Source of the DNA: Geomonas limicola
Lineage (GTDB): Bacteria; Desulfobacterota; Desulfuromonadia; Geobacterales; Geobacteraceae
Assembly (NCBI RefSeq): GCF_014193675.1
Contig: NZ_BLXZ01000004.1
Span: 62,001 to 126,000 of the forward strand
DNA length: 64,000 bases
Direction: 5' to 3'
Shown: positions 10,048 to 19,333 of the stretch, piece by piece
Position numbering within the stretch: position 1 is the stretch's first letter
Layout of the letters: the number at the start of each line of letters is the position of its first letter
Position numbers and translations under genes: made by a program
The notes under the pieces: model-generated
What the model saw: the letters and a program-made list of their open reading frames with translations, nothing else
Told to the model about the DNA's origin: nothing
Database searches by the model: none

Positions 10048-10491
10048 ATGCAACTGCGGGAGAGACTTACTGCAGCAATGAAGGAGGCGATGAAGAACCG
10101 TGACTCGTTACGGCTCTCCGCTATCCGCATGACGCTCTCCTCGGTGAAAAACCGCGACATCGAGCTTCGCCGCGAGATGAACGATCAGGAAATCACCGAA
10201 ACCATCGTAACCCTCTGTAAACAGCGCAGGGAGTCCATCAGGCTTTTCAAAGAAGCTGGCAGGCAGGAGCTTGTGGATAAGGAGGAGGCGGAGCTTGCGC
10301 TCCTGCAGGAATTCCTCCCCCAGCAGCTGACTCGGGAAGAGCTGGAGGCCCTCGTGGCCCAGGCTATCTCGGAGACCTCCGCCACAAGCGGAAAAGACAT
10401 GGGCAAGGTGATGAAACACCTACAGCCCCTGGTTTCCGGCCGCGCAGATGGCAAGCTGGTTAGCGAAGTTGTAAAGCAGAAACTCGCATGA
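10048..10491 (+). CDS. GatB/YqeY domain protein
   Basis: A 147 aa protein of the YqeY family, related to the C-terminal tRNA-binding domain of GatB. It shows RLTAAMKEAMKNRDSLRLSAIRM near the start and LLQEFLPQQLTREELEALV, DMGKVMKHLQPLVSGRADG and SEVVKQKL near the end. Its exact job is not established in general. It starts 9 bases after rpsU in the common rpsU-yqeY-dnaG context. Confidence 0.92.
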   Translation: MQLRERLTAAMKEAMKNRDSLRLSAIRMTLSSVKNRDIELRREMNDQEITETIVTLCKQRRESIRLFKEAGRQELVDKEEAELALLQEFLPQQLTREELEALVAQAISETSATSGKDMGKVMKHLQPLVSGRADGKLVSEVVKQKLA

Positions 10492-10497
10492 TGAACG

Positions 10498-10521
10498 CCC
10501 CCGGAACTGACATTCCGGGGG
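10498..10521 (+). terminator. hairpin after yqeY
   Basis: CCCCCGGAA and TTCCGGGGG form a 9-bp stem with a 6-base loop directly after the yqeY stop. The following sequence is only TTGTG, so it may be a weak terminator or attenuator that separates rpsU/yqeY from cvpA-dnaG-rpoD. Confidence 0.5.
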
Positions 10522-10606
10522 TTGTGCGGGTTCTTCGATGTATTGAGTGGGGGCGAATCTAGCGATTGCCCCTTCTTTTACTTTGTGGCAGCTACCAGGT
10601 GCGTGG

Positions 10607-11128
10607 ATGATCCTTCTCGATATTCTTATCTGGGCAGTTTTGCTGTTTTTCGTAGCTAAGGGTTTCTCAAAAGGGCTAATTCGGGAGGCTTGCTCCCTGC
10701 TCGGCCTGGTTCTCGGTGGCTGGGCCGCCTTCAGGTATTACTCTTCTCTCAGCCAGGGGATCCGGGTACTCATAAATCTCCCGCCCCAGGTTGCGCAGCC
10801 GCTCGCGTTTCTACTCATCTTTCTGCTGCTTGGCATCCTCTTTTATTTCCTCGGTCATCTGCTCACGGTTATCTTCAAGATCATGCTCTTGGGCGGGATC
10901 AACAGGATCGGCGGTGTCGTGTTCGGCTTTCTGGAAGGGGGATTCATCGTCTGCATGGTGCTCTACCTGGCAAGCACGAAGCCGATGCCCGACAAGGTAA
11001 AGGTGGCGATCGCGAGATCGAAGACCGCGCAGGCCTTCTCCGCAACGGGAAGCAGCATCGCGGCAGGGTGGGAAGGGCCGGCGCGCAGGGAATTGTCTCG
11101 GATTGGTGCAGGAGTTGGCGCACAATAG
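10607..11128 (+). CDS. cvpA: CvpA family membrane protein
   Basis: A 173 aa inner-membrane protein with hydrophobic segments near residues 3-20, 30-45, 65-90 and 105-125. CvpA is known from colicin V export in E. coli, but its general role is unclear. The chosen ATG at 10607 begins MILLDILIWAVLLFFVAKG, the usual CvpA start. The C-terminal 45 residues are hydrophilic. It lies just upstream of dnaG, probably cotranscribed. Confidence 0.85.
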   Translation: MILLDILIWAVLLFFVAKGFSKGLIREACSLLGLVLGGWAAFRYYSSLSQGIRVLINLPPQVAQPLAFLLIFLLLGILFYFLGHLLTVIFKIMLLGGINRIGGVVFGFLEGGFIVCMVLYLASTKPMPDKVKVAIARSKTAQAFSATGSSIAAGWEGPARRELSRIGAGVGAQ

Positions 11129-11146
11129 CAGCAAGGATACTTTAAC

Positions 11147-12922
11147 GTGTCGATGATACCGGACGACAAAGTCAGGGAGGTGCGGGAAAGGGCCTCCATA
11201 TACGAGGTCATCTCCGGCTACATGAGCCTTAGGAAATCCGGGGCGAACTACCAGGGCATCTGTCCCTTTCACGGGGAGAAGACGGCATCCTTCAACGTGA
11301 ACCCGGCACGGGGCATCTTTCACTGCTTCGGGTGCGGTGCAGGCGGCAACGTGGTCACCTTCGTGATGCGCATGGAGGGAATGAACTTCCCCCAGGCGGT
11401 CAAGTTTCTGGCCAAGCGCGTAGGTGTTGAGATCCCGGAGCGGCCGCTCACCCGCGAAGAGAAGCACAAACTCGACGAGCAGGAGATGCTCTACGAGATC
11501 AACGAAATCGCTGCACGGTTCTACCGCAGGGTGCTGGAGTCCGACGAGACCGGTGCCCTGGGGCGGCAGTACCTGGTGAAGCGCGGGGTCGACGACGACA
11601 TCGCCGCCACCTACCGGATGGGGTTCGCCCCCGCAGGCTGGGACAACCTGGCGAAGCACCTGCAACGCAAGGGGATCGCGCTGGCCCAGGCAGAAAAGCT
11701 GGGGCTGTTGCGCAAGCGTGAGGGGCGGGACGGTTACTACGATACCTTCCGCAACCGTTTGCTCTTCACCATCGCCGACCTGCACGGCCGGGCCATCGGT
11801 TTCGGCGGCCGGGTGATGGACGATGCGCTCCCCAAGTACATCAACTCGCCGGAGTCGGCCATCTACCGCAAGAGCGAGGTGCTCTTCGGGCTCGACCTGG
11901 CCAAGAAGGGGATGCGGGAACAGGGGAGCGCCATCATCGTCGAGGGGTACTTCGACCACCTGGCGCTCTACCGGGCCGGATTCACCAACGTGGTGGCCAC
12001 CTGCGGCACGGCCCTCACCCCGCAGCACCTGAAGCTTTTGAGGCGCTACGCCGAGAAGGTGTACATGCTCTTCGACGGCGACGAGGCGGGGCGCAAGGCG
12101 ACGGTCCGCTCCATGGAGCTCTTCCTGGAGGAAGGGTTCCCGGCGCGGGTGATCGAGGTGCCCAAAGAGGACGACCCGGACACCTTCATCCGTCGCGAAG
12201 GGGCGGCCGGTTTCGCGCCGCTTCTGGAAAAGGCACTTCCCATCTTCCAGTTCTACTACCGCGGAGTGGCGGCCAGCATCGACACCGGGAGCGTGGAAGG
12301 GAAGGTGGCCTTCGTCAACGAAGTAGGGCCGCGTCTCGTTAAGATCCAGGATTCTCTGGAGCGCGGGCTCTACGAGCAGGAGATCTGCAAAGCGGCGGGG
12401 ATCGATCTCGCCATGCTGCGCAAGAAGGTCGGCGGTCCGGTTCCCGCCGCACCCCAGGCGTCGTCCCAGCCCCGACCCAGGCCGCGGCCGGCACTGCGCC
12501 AGGGGCCGAGCACCGAAGAGGTGCTGCTTACCCTGATGGTGAAGTTCCCGGAGGTGGTCAACAAGGTCCGGGAAACCGGGCCCGAAGCTTTTTTCAGCGG
12601 CGGGCATCTGCGCGTTGCCCAGGCTGTCGCGGCGCAGTCCCTGAACGGCGACTTCGACCTCTCCACGGTGCTGGAGTCGCTCGAGTCCCCCGAGGAGCGC
12701 ACCCGGCTTTCCGGGCTCTTCGTGCAGGACGACCATCTGGAGGATATCGATCCCCTGAAGGCCTTCGAACAGTGCCGCCAGACGCTGCAGCGCGGCGCCC
12801 TGAAGGGAGATGCCAAGGCCCTCAGGTTGGAACTCGCCCAGCTCGACCCGGATTCTCCCCGGTTTGCGGAGATACTCTTGGAGCTGGAAGCATTGCGTAA
12901 TAAGAAATCGAAATTATTATAG
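11147..12922 (+). CDS. dnaG: DNA primase
   Basis: DnaG makes RNA primers for replication. The 591 aa protein has the N-terminal zinc finger (ICPFHGEKTASFNVNP ... FHCFGCGAGG), the RNA polymerase core (about residues 120-250), a TOPRIM domain with AIIVEGYFDHLALYRAG and YMLFDGDEAGRKA, and a variable helicase-binding C-terminus. The start is GTG at 11147. The Pro/Ala/Arg-rich linker near residue 430 separates the core from the C-terminal domain. Confidence 0.97.
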   Translation: MSMIPDDKVREVRERASIYEVISGYMSLRKSGANYQGICPFHGEKTASFNVNPARGIFHCFGCGAGGNVVTFVMRMEGMNFPQAVKFLAKRVGVEIPERPLTREEKHKLDEQEMLYEINEIAARFYRRVLESDETGALGRQYLVKRGVDDDIAATYRMGFAPAGWDNLAKHLQRKGIALAQAEKLGLLRKREGRDGYYDTFRNRLLFTIADLHGRAIGFGGRVMDDALPKYINSPESAIYRKSEVLFGLDLAKKGMREQGSAIIVEGYFDHLALYRAGFTNVVATCGTALTPQHLKLLRRYAEKVYMLFDGDEAGRKATVRSMELFLEEGFPARVIEVPKEDDPDTFIRREGAAGFAPLLEKALPIFQFYYRGVAASIDTGSVEGKVAFVNEVGPRLVKIQDSLERGLYEQEICKAAGIDLAMLRKKVGGPVPAAPQASSQPRPRPRPALRQGPSTEEVLLTLMVKFPEVVNKVRETGPEAFFSGGHLRVAQAVAAQSLNGDFDLSTVLESLESPEERTRLSGLFVQDDHLEDIDPLKAFEQCRQTLQRGALKGDAKALRLELAQLDPDSPRFAEILLELEALRNKKSKLL

Positions 12923-12950
12923 TAGGCATCGTAGTCGCGGAGTGTGGTAA

Positions 12951-14705
12951 ATGGCAAAGAAAAGCATGGATGAAGTGAAGCAGCTCATCGACCTCGGCAA
13001 AGAGAAGGGCTTTCTCACCTATGAGGAAGTCAACGACCTCTTGCCGCCCGATATCGTCTCGTCTGACCAGATCGACGATGTGATGAGCATGTTCGGAGAT
13101 ATGGACATCGAGATCGTGGACTCCGCCCAAAAGGTGAAGATCCCCAAGATCAAGATGGACCTCGAAGAGGACGAGGAGCACGAAGGGGAGCAGGAAGAGG
13201 TCGAGTTCGAACCTGGCACCCTCGGCCGCACCAGCGACCCGGTCCGCATGTACCTGCGCGAGATGGGCTCGGTATCCCTGCTGACCCGCGAGGGTGAGGT
13301 GGAGATCGCCAAGCGCATCGAGGTGGGCGAGCGGGACGTGGCAAGCGTCATCCTGAACACCCCGATTACCGTGAAGGAAGTGATCTCCCTGGGCGAGCGG
13401 CTCAGGAAGTTCCAGATCGGCGCCATCGAGATCAGCAAGGATGTCGAGGAAGAGGTCATCGAAGAGGGCGAAGAGGACGTACAGGCAACGCGCGTTCTCG
13501 GGATCATCGACGAGATCAAGGACATCGACACCCGCATGGAGGAGATCCAGACCGCGCTCGAGCAGTTGGCGGAGGGTCACAAGGACCGCGACGCCCTGCT
13601 GCAGGAGAACACCGAGCACAAGGTGAAGATGGCGGACCTCCTGAAGTCCCTGCGTCTCAAGGACCGTCACATCGAGAAGATCGCCCAGCGCCTGAAGGAG
13701 CTATCCTGCAAGGTCGACCTGGTGATGCAGGAGAGCTCCGAGGTCGAGAAGGAAACCGGCACCCAGATGGTTTCCTTCCTGAGCGGGTTTGACAGTCTCA
13801 AGGGTGGCAGCGAAGCCCAGTTCAAGAGCACGCTCAGCATGAGCCACGACGAGGCGCAAAAGCTCGAGAAGCGCTACCGCACCATCGAGAAGAAACTCAC
13901 CAAGATCGAGCACGAGTCCGGTTTCAAGGCAAGCGAGCTGCACAACGCTCTCCTCGCCATCGAAGAAGGCGAAAGAAAGGCGAAGCTGGCCAAGAGCGAA
14001 CTGGTCGAGGCGAACCTCCGTCTGGTAGTCTCCATCGCCAAGAAGTACACCAACCGCGGCCTGCAGTTCCTCGACCTGATCCAGGAAGGGAACATCGGCC
14101 TCATGAAGGCGGTGGACAAGTTCGAGTACCAGCGCGGCTACAAGTTCTCCACCTACGCCACCTGGTGGATCCGTCAGGCCATCACCCGCGCCATTGCGGA
14201 CCAGGCCCGCACCATCAGGATCCCGGTGCACATGATCGAGACCATCAACAAGCTGATCCGCACCTCGCGTCAGCTGGTGCAGGAGATCGGTCGCGAGCCC
14301 TCCCCGGAGGAGATCGCCGAGCGCATGGCGTTGCCGCTTGACAAGGTCCGCAAGGTCCTGAAGATCGCCAAGGAGCCGATTTCCCTGGAGACCCCGATCG
14401 GCGAGGAAGAGGATTCCCACCTTGGGGACTTCATCGAGGACAAGGGCGTGGTTTCCCCCCTCGAAGCGGTCATCAAGGCGAACCTTTCCGAGCAGACCTC
14501 GCGCGTGCTTTCCACCCTCACCCCGCGTGAGGAGAAGGTCCTCAGGATGCGTTTCGGCATCGGCGAGAAGAGCGACCACACCCTCGAAGAGGTCGGACAG
14601 GATTTCGAGGTGACCCGCGAGCGTATCCGGCAGATCGAGGCCAAGGCGCTCAGGAAGCTGCGCCACCCGAGCCGGGCGAAGAAGCTGAAGAGCTTCGTAG
14701 AGTAA
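12951..14705 (+). CDS. rpoD: RNA polymerase primary sigma factor (sigma 70)
   Basis: The housekeeping sigma factor, 584 aa. Region 1.1 spans the acidic N-terminus, region 1.2 is [20 protein letters not shown], a long nonconserved insert follows, region 2 holds [19 protein letters not shown] and the -10 reading helix [17 protein letters not shown], and region 4 holds the -35 reading helix near [20 protein letters not shown]. It ends the operon 28 bases after dnaG and is followed by a clear terminator. Confidence 0.97.
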   Translation: MAKKSMDEVKQLIDLGKEKGFLTYEEVNDLLPPDIVSSDQIDDVMSMFGDMDIEIVDSAQKVKIPKIKMDLEEDEEHEGEQEEVEFEPGTLGRTSDPVRMYLREMGSVSLLTREGEVEIAKRIEVGERDVASVILNTPITVKEVISLGERLRKFQIGAIEISKDVEEEVIEEGEEDVQATRVLGIIDEIKDIDTRMEEIQTALEQLAEGHKDRDALLQENTEHKVKMADLLKSLRLKDRHIEKIAQRLKELSCKVDLVMQESSEVEKETGTQMVSFLSGFDSLKGGSEAQFKSTLSMSHDEAQKLEKRYRTIEKKLTKIEHESGFKASELHNALLAIEEGERKAKLAKSELVEANLRLVVSIAKKYTNRGLQFLDLIQEGNIGLMKAVDKFEYQRGYKFSTYATWWIRQAITRAIADQARTIRIPVHMIETINKLIRTSRQLVQEIGREPSPEEIAERMALPLDKVRKVLKIAKEPISLETPIGEEEDSHLGDFIEDKGVVSPLEAVIKANLSEQTSRVLSTLTPREEKVLRMRFGIGEKSDHTLEEVGQDFEVTRERIRQIEAKALRKLRHPSRAKKLKSFVE

Positions 14706-14713
14706 AGCCACCA

Positions 14714-14744
14714 GGGCCGCACCGGATTCCGGCGCGGCCCTTTT
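14714..14744 (+). terminator. rho-independent terminator of the rpoD operon
   Basis: GGGCCGC-ACCGG-ATT-CCGGCGCGGCCC folds into a strong GC-rich hairpin followed by TTTTC, directly after the rpoD stop. Confidence 0.85.
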
Positions 14745-14763
14745 CTTTGAGACACAAAGCTTC

Positions 14764-14890
14764 AATTTTGCCACGGAGACACGGAGCACACGGAGAAGGC
14801 GAAAGCCTCGGCACGACCCAAGCTTTTGGGTTTTACCCTCAGTCTTGCAGTGGGTGTATCTCTCCGTGTTCTCCGTGCCTCCGTGGCGAA
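14764..14890. repeat. intergenic inverted repeat of CCACGGAGACACGGAG type
   Basis: GCCACGGAGACACGGAG at the left and its near-complement TCTCCGTGCCTCCGTGGC at the right frame about 90 bases before queC. This gives a long imperfect foldback in the rpoD-queC gap. It looks like a dispersed noncoding repeat; no gene is encoded. Confidence 0.55.
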
Positions 14891-14915
14891 ACCAGTTTTT
14901 TGAAGAGGTGAACAA

Positions 14916-15596
14916 ATGCAGAAAAAAGCGGTAATCCTTTACAGCGGCGGGCTTGATTCCACCACCTGCCTGGCCATTGCCCGCGAACAGGGCTTCGAGC
15001 CCTACGCGATCAGCTTCCGGTACGGCCAGCGCCACTCCCACGAGATGGAGGTCGCCAAGCGCAACGCGCGTCCCATGGGCGCGGCCGATCACCTGGTGGT
15101 CGATTTCGACCTGAGAAAGATGGGAGGGAGTGCCCTCACCTCGGATCTCGCCGTCCCCAAGACCGGCGTCGAGGAGAACGAGATCCCGGTGACCTACGTG
15201 CCGGCCCGCAACACCATCTTCCTCTCCTTCGCCCTGGGCTGGGCCGAGGTGCTGGGTGCATTCGACATCTTCATCGGCGTGAATGCGCTCGACTACTCCG
15301 GCTACCCGGACTGCCGCCCAGAGTTCATCGAAGCCTATGAGAAGATGGCCAACCTGGCCACCAAGACGGGCGTCGAGGGGAGCAAGCTCACCATCCATAC
15401 CCCGCTCATCAGCCTCACCAAGGCAGAAATCATCAAGAAGGGGCTATCGCTGGGTATCGATTACGCCCAGACCCACTCCTGCTACGATCCGGCCGAGGAC
15501 GGCGCCGCCTGCGGCCTGTGCGACTCCTGCCGCCTGCGCCTGAAAGGGTTCGCCGAGGCGGGAGTGAGCGATCCGGCCCGGTACGTCAAGGGGTAG
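14916..15596 (+). CDS. queC: 7-cyano-7-deazaguanine synthase
   Basis: QueC converts 7-carboxy-7-deazaguanine to preQ0 with ATP and ammonia, on the way to queuosine. The 226 aa protein has the ATP pyrophosphatase loop [15 protein letters not shown] and a C-terminal zinc site in [17 protein letters not shown]. The next gene, folE2, supplies the first intermediate of the same pathway, and also of folate, from GTP. Confidence 0.96.
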   Translation: MQKKAVILYSGGLDSTTCLAIAREQGFEPYAISFRYGQRHSHEMEVAKRNARPMGAADHLVVDFDLRKMGGSALTSDLAVPKTGVEENEIPVTYVPARNTIFLSFALGWAEVLGAFDIFIGVNALDYSGYPDCRPEFIEAYEKMANLATKTGVEGSKLTIHTPLISLTKAEIIKKGLSLGIDYAQTHSCYDPAEDGAACGLCDSCRLRLKGFAEAGVSDPARYVKG

Positions 15597-15629
15597 TATC
15601 CGATAGGCAACACAGACGAAGGTGGTAAC

Positions 15630-16475
15630 GTGAACGATACGACTTCAGGAAATTCCCCGCAGGAAGCCTCCTGCTGCGCAACACAACCGAAGAACGCCAA
15701 GCACAAGCTGAGCGACGTCCAACTCACCCACGACACCCGCAACATCCCGATCAGCAAGGTTGGCGTGAAGGACATCTCCTATCCCATCGTGGTGATGGAC
15801 AAGAACCGCTCCTTCCAGAACACCATCGCGCGCATCAACATGTACGTCGACCTGCCGCACCACTTCAAGGGGACCCACATGAGCCGTTTCGTGGAGATCC
15901 TCAACAAGTACCGGGAAGACATCGCGCTGGACAAGATGGAGACCATCCTGGCTTCCATGAAGCAGAAGCTGGGTGCCTCCAACGCCCACATGGAGCTCGA
16001 GTTCCCCTATTTCGTGGAAAAAGAGGCGCCGGTCTCCAAGGCTAAGAGCCTCATGGAGTACTCCTGCACCTTCAGCGCCTCGCTTTCTGACAAGTTCGAC
16101 TTCGTGCTGGGGATCAAGGTGCCCGTGACGTCGCTCTGCCCCTGCAGCCGCGAGCTTTCCGCCTACGGTGCCCATAACCAGCGCTCGATCATGACGGTAC
16201 AGGTCCGCTACAACGAGTTCATCTGGATCGAGGACCTCATCGAGCTCATCGAAGAGTGCGGTTCCTCACCGGTCTACTCGCTTTTGAAGCGCGAGGACGA
16301 AAAATTCGTCACCGAGCGGGCCTACGAAAATCCGCGGTTTGTCGAGGACATGGTGCGTGAGGCGACGGTGCGGCTGCTGGCCATGGACAACATCACCTGG
16401 TTCTCGGTCGAGGCCGAAAATTTCGAGTCGATCCACAAGCACTCGGCCTACGCCGCCATCGAACGGAGCAAGTAG
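15630..16475 (+). CDS. folE2: GTP cyclohydrolase FolE2 (type IB)
   Basis: FolE2 opens GTP to dihydroneopterin triphosphate, precursor of folate and 7-deazaguanines. The 281 aa protein matches the type IB family: a conserved Cys and metal-binding His/Glu around VTSLCPCSRELSAYGAHNQRS. The GTG at 15630 follows AAGGTGGTAAC. The window therefore relies on the zinc-independent cyclohydrolase form at this locus; a type IA FolE may exist elsewhere. Confidence 0.95.
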   Translation: MNDTTSGNSPQEASCCATQPKNAKHKLSDVQLTHDTRNIPISKVGVKDISYPIVVMDKNRSFQNTIARINMYVDLPHHFKGTHMSRFVEILNKYREDIALDKMETILASMKQKLGASNAHMELEFPYFVEKEAPVSKAKSLMEYSCTFSASLSDKFDFVLGIKVPVTSLCPCSRELSAYGAHNQRSIMTVQVRYNEFIWIEDLIELIEECGSSPVYSLLKREDEKFVTERAYENPRFVEDMVREATVRLLAMDNITWFSVEAENFESIHKHSAYAAIERSK

Positions 16476-16511
16476 TCCCACTTGTCGGACAAAGCCGGTC
16501 AATGCTTTGAC

Positions 16512-16551
16512 TGTGGATAACTTTGTTGATAAATGGCAAAAATGTGGACAA
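16512..16551 (+). promoter_or_regulatory. two DnaA-box-like sequences
   Basis: TGTGGATAA (16512-16520) is a perfect reverse complement of the DnaA box TTATCCACA, and TGTGGACAA (16543-16551) has one difference. They lie in the AT-rich 125-base gap before the glycosyltransferase-like gene. Two sites suggest DnaA binding but not an origin by themselves. Confidence 0.4.
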
Positions 16552-16599
16552 AACTAGCTTTTAATCTTTCATTTACTCCTTTTAAATAGTGCGCTGCTA

Positions 16600-17277
16600 A
16601 TGAAACCAGTACTGGCCGTATTCGCAAAAACCCCGCATCCTGGCAAGGTTAAGACCCGCCTGGCGCCCGCTCTCACCCCCGAGGAGGGGGCCGAACTCTA
16701 CCACTGCATGCTCCAGGACACCATCGCCCGGATGCGCACCCTGGGCGTCGAAACGGTCATTTTTTACGATGGTGACGAAGAGTTCTTCCGGAATTTCCAC
16801 CCGGGCCTCAGACTGATCCGACAGCACCAGGCGGGACTTGGCGAACGGCTGGAGGCCGCTTTCCGACAGCTGGAAGATCTGGGCTACCGGGAACGCGTGG
16901 TGATCGGCAGCGACGCTCCCGATCTGCCGCTGAGCTTCATCCGCGAGGCATTCGATTTTTTGGGGACGGGGAAAGATGTGGTCTTCGGGCCCGCCGAGGA
17001 TGGTGGTTACTACCTCGTCGGTTTGAGCGGCGGGATGGCGGATCTGTTCCAGGATGTTCCCTGGTCCACCTCGGAAGTCCTCGCGGTAAGTTACCAGAAG
17101 GCGCAGCACGCCGAGTTTGCGGTGGAACTGATTTCCACCTGGTACGACATCGACAGCTACGAGGATCTGCTGCGTCCCGGGCTGTACGACCCCGAGAGCG
17201 GAGCAACCCTTACCCGGCGCTTCCTGCTGGAGCGCGGCATCGAACCCCTCGGCGCCGTAGCCTGCTCGTGCGGTTGA
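16600..17277 (+). CDS. DUF2064 / TIGR04282 nucleotidyltransferase-like protein
   Basis: A 225 aa GT-A-fold protein of the family often called arsenosugar biosynthesis glycosyltransferase-like (TIGR04282, DUF2064). It begins VLAVFAKTPHPGKVKTRLAP and has the GSDAPDLP metal-binding region and FGPAEDGGYYLVGL. The family resembles sugar or molybdopterin cofactor nucleotidyltransferases; the substrate is not known. It stands alone between folE2 and recQ. Confidence 0.85.
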   Translation: MKPVLAVFAKTPHPGKVKTRLAPALTPEEGAELYHCMLQDTIARMRTLGVETVIFYDGDEEFFRNFHPGLRLIRQHQAGLGERLEAAFRQLEDLGYRERVVIGSDAPDLPLSFIREAFDFLGTGKDVVFGPAEDGGYYLVGLSGGMADLFQDVPWSTSEVLAVSYQKAQHAEFAVELISTWYDIDSYEDLLRPGLYDPESGATLTRRFLLERGIEPLGAVACSCG

Positions 17278-17426
17278 GTTGACATCCCGGGGATTCATGA
17301 TTTCATGGTAACGTTTTCCATCCGGGCCGCGCGACATCACCCCGGGTGCACCCACTGACGCTGCAACACTGGTTTCCTCCACCGTTCCGTATCCAGGTTC
17401 CCCAACTCCAGCAAAACGGTTACCCC

Positions 17427-19220
17427 ATGCCCGACACTCCCCACAGAATCCTCAATGAGGTCTTCGGCTTTAAAGCGTTCCGACCCTATCAGCGCGAGAT
17501 TGTCGAGCACGTCATCGCGGGCGGTGACGCCTTCGTGCTGATGCCGACCGGTGGCGGGAAATCGCTCTGTTTCCAGGTCCCCGCGCTCTGCCTCCCGGGG
17601 ACGGCGCTGGTAGTGTCACCCCTCATCTCGCTGATGAAGGACCAGGTGGACGCCCTGCGCGAGAACGGTGTCCCTGCCGGGTGCTACAACTCGGCCCTCA
17701 CCGAGGCCGAGGCGCGCCGGGTGTTGGCCCAGCTGCATGCGGGCGAGCTGAAACTTCTCTACGTGGCACCCGAGCGGCTGTTGAGCGACGGTTTCATCGA
17801 GCGGATCAAGGAGCTTCCGATCTCGCTCTTCGCCATTGACGAGGCCCACTGCGTCTCCGCCTGGGGACACGACTTCCGCCCCGAGTATGCCCAGCTCGGT
17901 CTCTTACGCGAGATCTTTCCCCAGGTGCCGATGGTCGCGCTCACCGCGACCGCCGACAGCCAGACCAGAAACGACATCCTCTCCCAACTGGGTCTCTCCC
18001 AGGCGGCCTGCTACGTGGCCGGCTTCGATCGTCCGAACATCCGCTACAACGTGGTGGAGAAGCACAAGCCCTTCAACCAGTTGACGGCTTTTCTGGCCGG
18101 CAGAAAAGAGGAAGCCGGCATCGTCTACGCACTTTCCCGCAAGCGTGTCGAGGAGGTCGCCAAGAAGCTGGAAGCCAGCGGGATCAAGGCTGCCGCTTAT
18201 CATGCGGGGCTCCCGGATCAGGTGCGACACCGGGTCCAGGATGCCTTCTTGAAGGACGACATCCGCGTCGTGGTAGCGACGGTCGCCTTCGGGATGGGGA
18301 TCGACAAGTCCAACGTGCGGTTCGTGGTGCACTACGACATGCCCAAGAGCATCGAGAGCTACTACCAGGAAACCGGTCGCGCCGGGCGTGACGGGCTGCC
18401 GGCTGAGGCGCTGCTCCTCTTTGGGTATGGTGACATCGCCATCGCGCGCGGGCTCATCGAGAGCGGCAACAACGCGGAGCAGAACCGGATCGAGCTGCAC
18501 AAGCTGAACTGCATGGCGGCCTTCGCCGAAGCGCAGACCTGCCGGCGTCGCGTGCTATTAGGGTACTTCGGTGACCGGCTGGAAAAGGATTGCGGCAACT
18601 GTGATATCTGCGAGAGCCCGCCGGAGCGCTTCGATGCGACCGAGAACGCGCGCAAGGCGCTCTCCTGCGTGTACCGGGTCGGCCAGCGCTTCGGGATGAT
18701 GCACGTGATCGACGTGCTGCGCGGCTCCCAGAACCAACGGATTATCGAGCTCAAGCACGACAAGCTCACCACCTACGGGATCGGCAAGGATCTCTCTCAG
18801 GACGCCTGGAGCGGCCTGATCCGGCAGCTGGTGCACCTGGGGTATCTCGAGCAGGACCTGGCAAACTACTCCGTACTGCGGCTTACCGAGCGGGCGAGAC
18901 CGCTTTTGAAGGGTGAGGAAAAGCTGGAGCTGGCGCGCCCCAGGGACAGCAGGGTCGTCGAGAAGAAGAGCACCAGCGCAAAAAAACCGGGCTACGATGG
19001 CGCCCTGTTCCAGGAACTCAGGGAACTCAGGAAGACGATCGCCGACGAGCAGCAGGTGCCCCCCTTTGTCGTCTTTGCCGATGCGACGCTCGCCGAGATG
19101 GCAGCCCAAAAGCCCAGAGACAAGTGGGAACTCTTGAAGATAACCGGCGTCGGCCAGCACAAGCTGGCCCGCTACGGCGACGCCTTCTTGCGGGTGATCA
19201 AGGAGCACAAGGAAGGGTAG
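17427..19220 (+). CDS. recQ: ATP-dependent DNA helicase RecQ
   Basis: A 3'-5' helicase for recombination and fork repair, 597 aa. In order: SF2 helicase core with Walker A LMPTGGGKSLCF, DEAH box FAIDEAHCVSAWGHDFRPEY, motif VI TGRAGRDG; the zinc-binding RecQ C-terminal domain (CRRRVLLGYFGD ... CGNCDIC); a winged helix; and a C-terminal HRDC domain with WELLKITGVGQHKLARYG. I use the ATG at 17427 (MPDTPHRILNEVFGF). Confidence 0.96.
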   Translation: MPDTPHRILNEVFGFKAFRPYQREIVEHVIAGGDAFVLMPTGGGKSLCFQVPALCLPGTALVVSPLISLMKDQVDALRENGVPAGCYNSALTEAEARRVLAQLHAGELKLLYVAPERLLSDGFIERIKELPISLFAIDEAHCVSAWGHDFRPEYAQLGLLREIFPQVPMVALTATADSQTRNDILSQLGLSQAACYVAGFDRPNIRYNVVEKHKPFNQLTAFLAGRKEEAGIVYALSRKRVEEVAKKLEASGIKAAAYHAGLPDQVRHRVQDAFLKDDIRVVVATVAFGMGIDKSNVRFVVHYDMPKSIESYYQETGRAGRDGLPAEALLLFGYGDIAIARGLIESGNNAEQNRIELHKLNCMAAFAEAQTCRRRVLLGYFGDRLEKDCGNCDICESPPERFDATENARKALSCVYRVGQRFGMMHVIDVLRGSQNQRIIELKHDKLTTYGIGKDLSQDAWSGLIRQLVHLGYLEQDLANYSVLRLTERARPLLKGEEKLELARPRDSRVVEKKSTSAKKPGYDGALFQELRELRKTIADEQQVPPFVVFADATLAEMAAQKPRDKWELLKITGVGQHKLARYGDAFLRVIKEHKEG

Positions 19221-19260
19221 GGGGGGTACCATCTCGGACTTACCTTGTGATCAAAAGAGC

Positions 19261-19296
19261 AAAGGGGGATCGGCAGCAAAGCCAGTCCCCCTTTTT
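19261..19296 (+). terminator. terminator between recQ and ilvA
   Basis: AAAGGGGGA and TCCCCCTTT form a stem around a 16-base loop and end in TTTTTCG, suitable for terminating recQ transcription before the convergent ilvA. Confidence 0.8.
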
Positions 19297-19333
19297 CGTT
19301 CATTCATCTCATTGCCCTGCTTGAGCTGCGACC

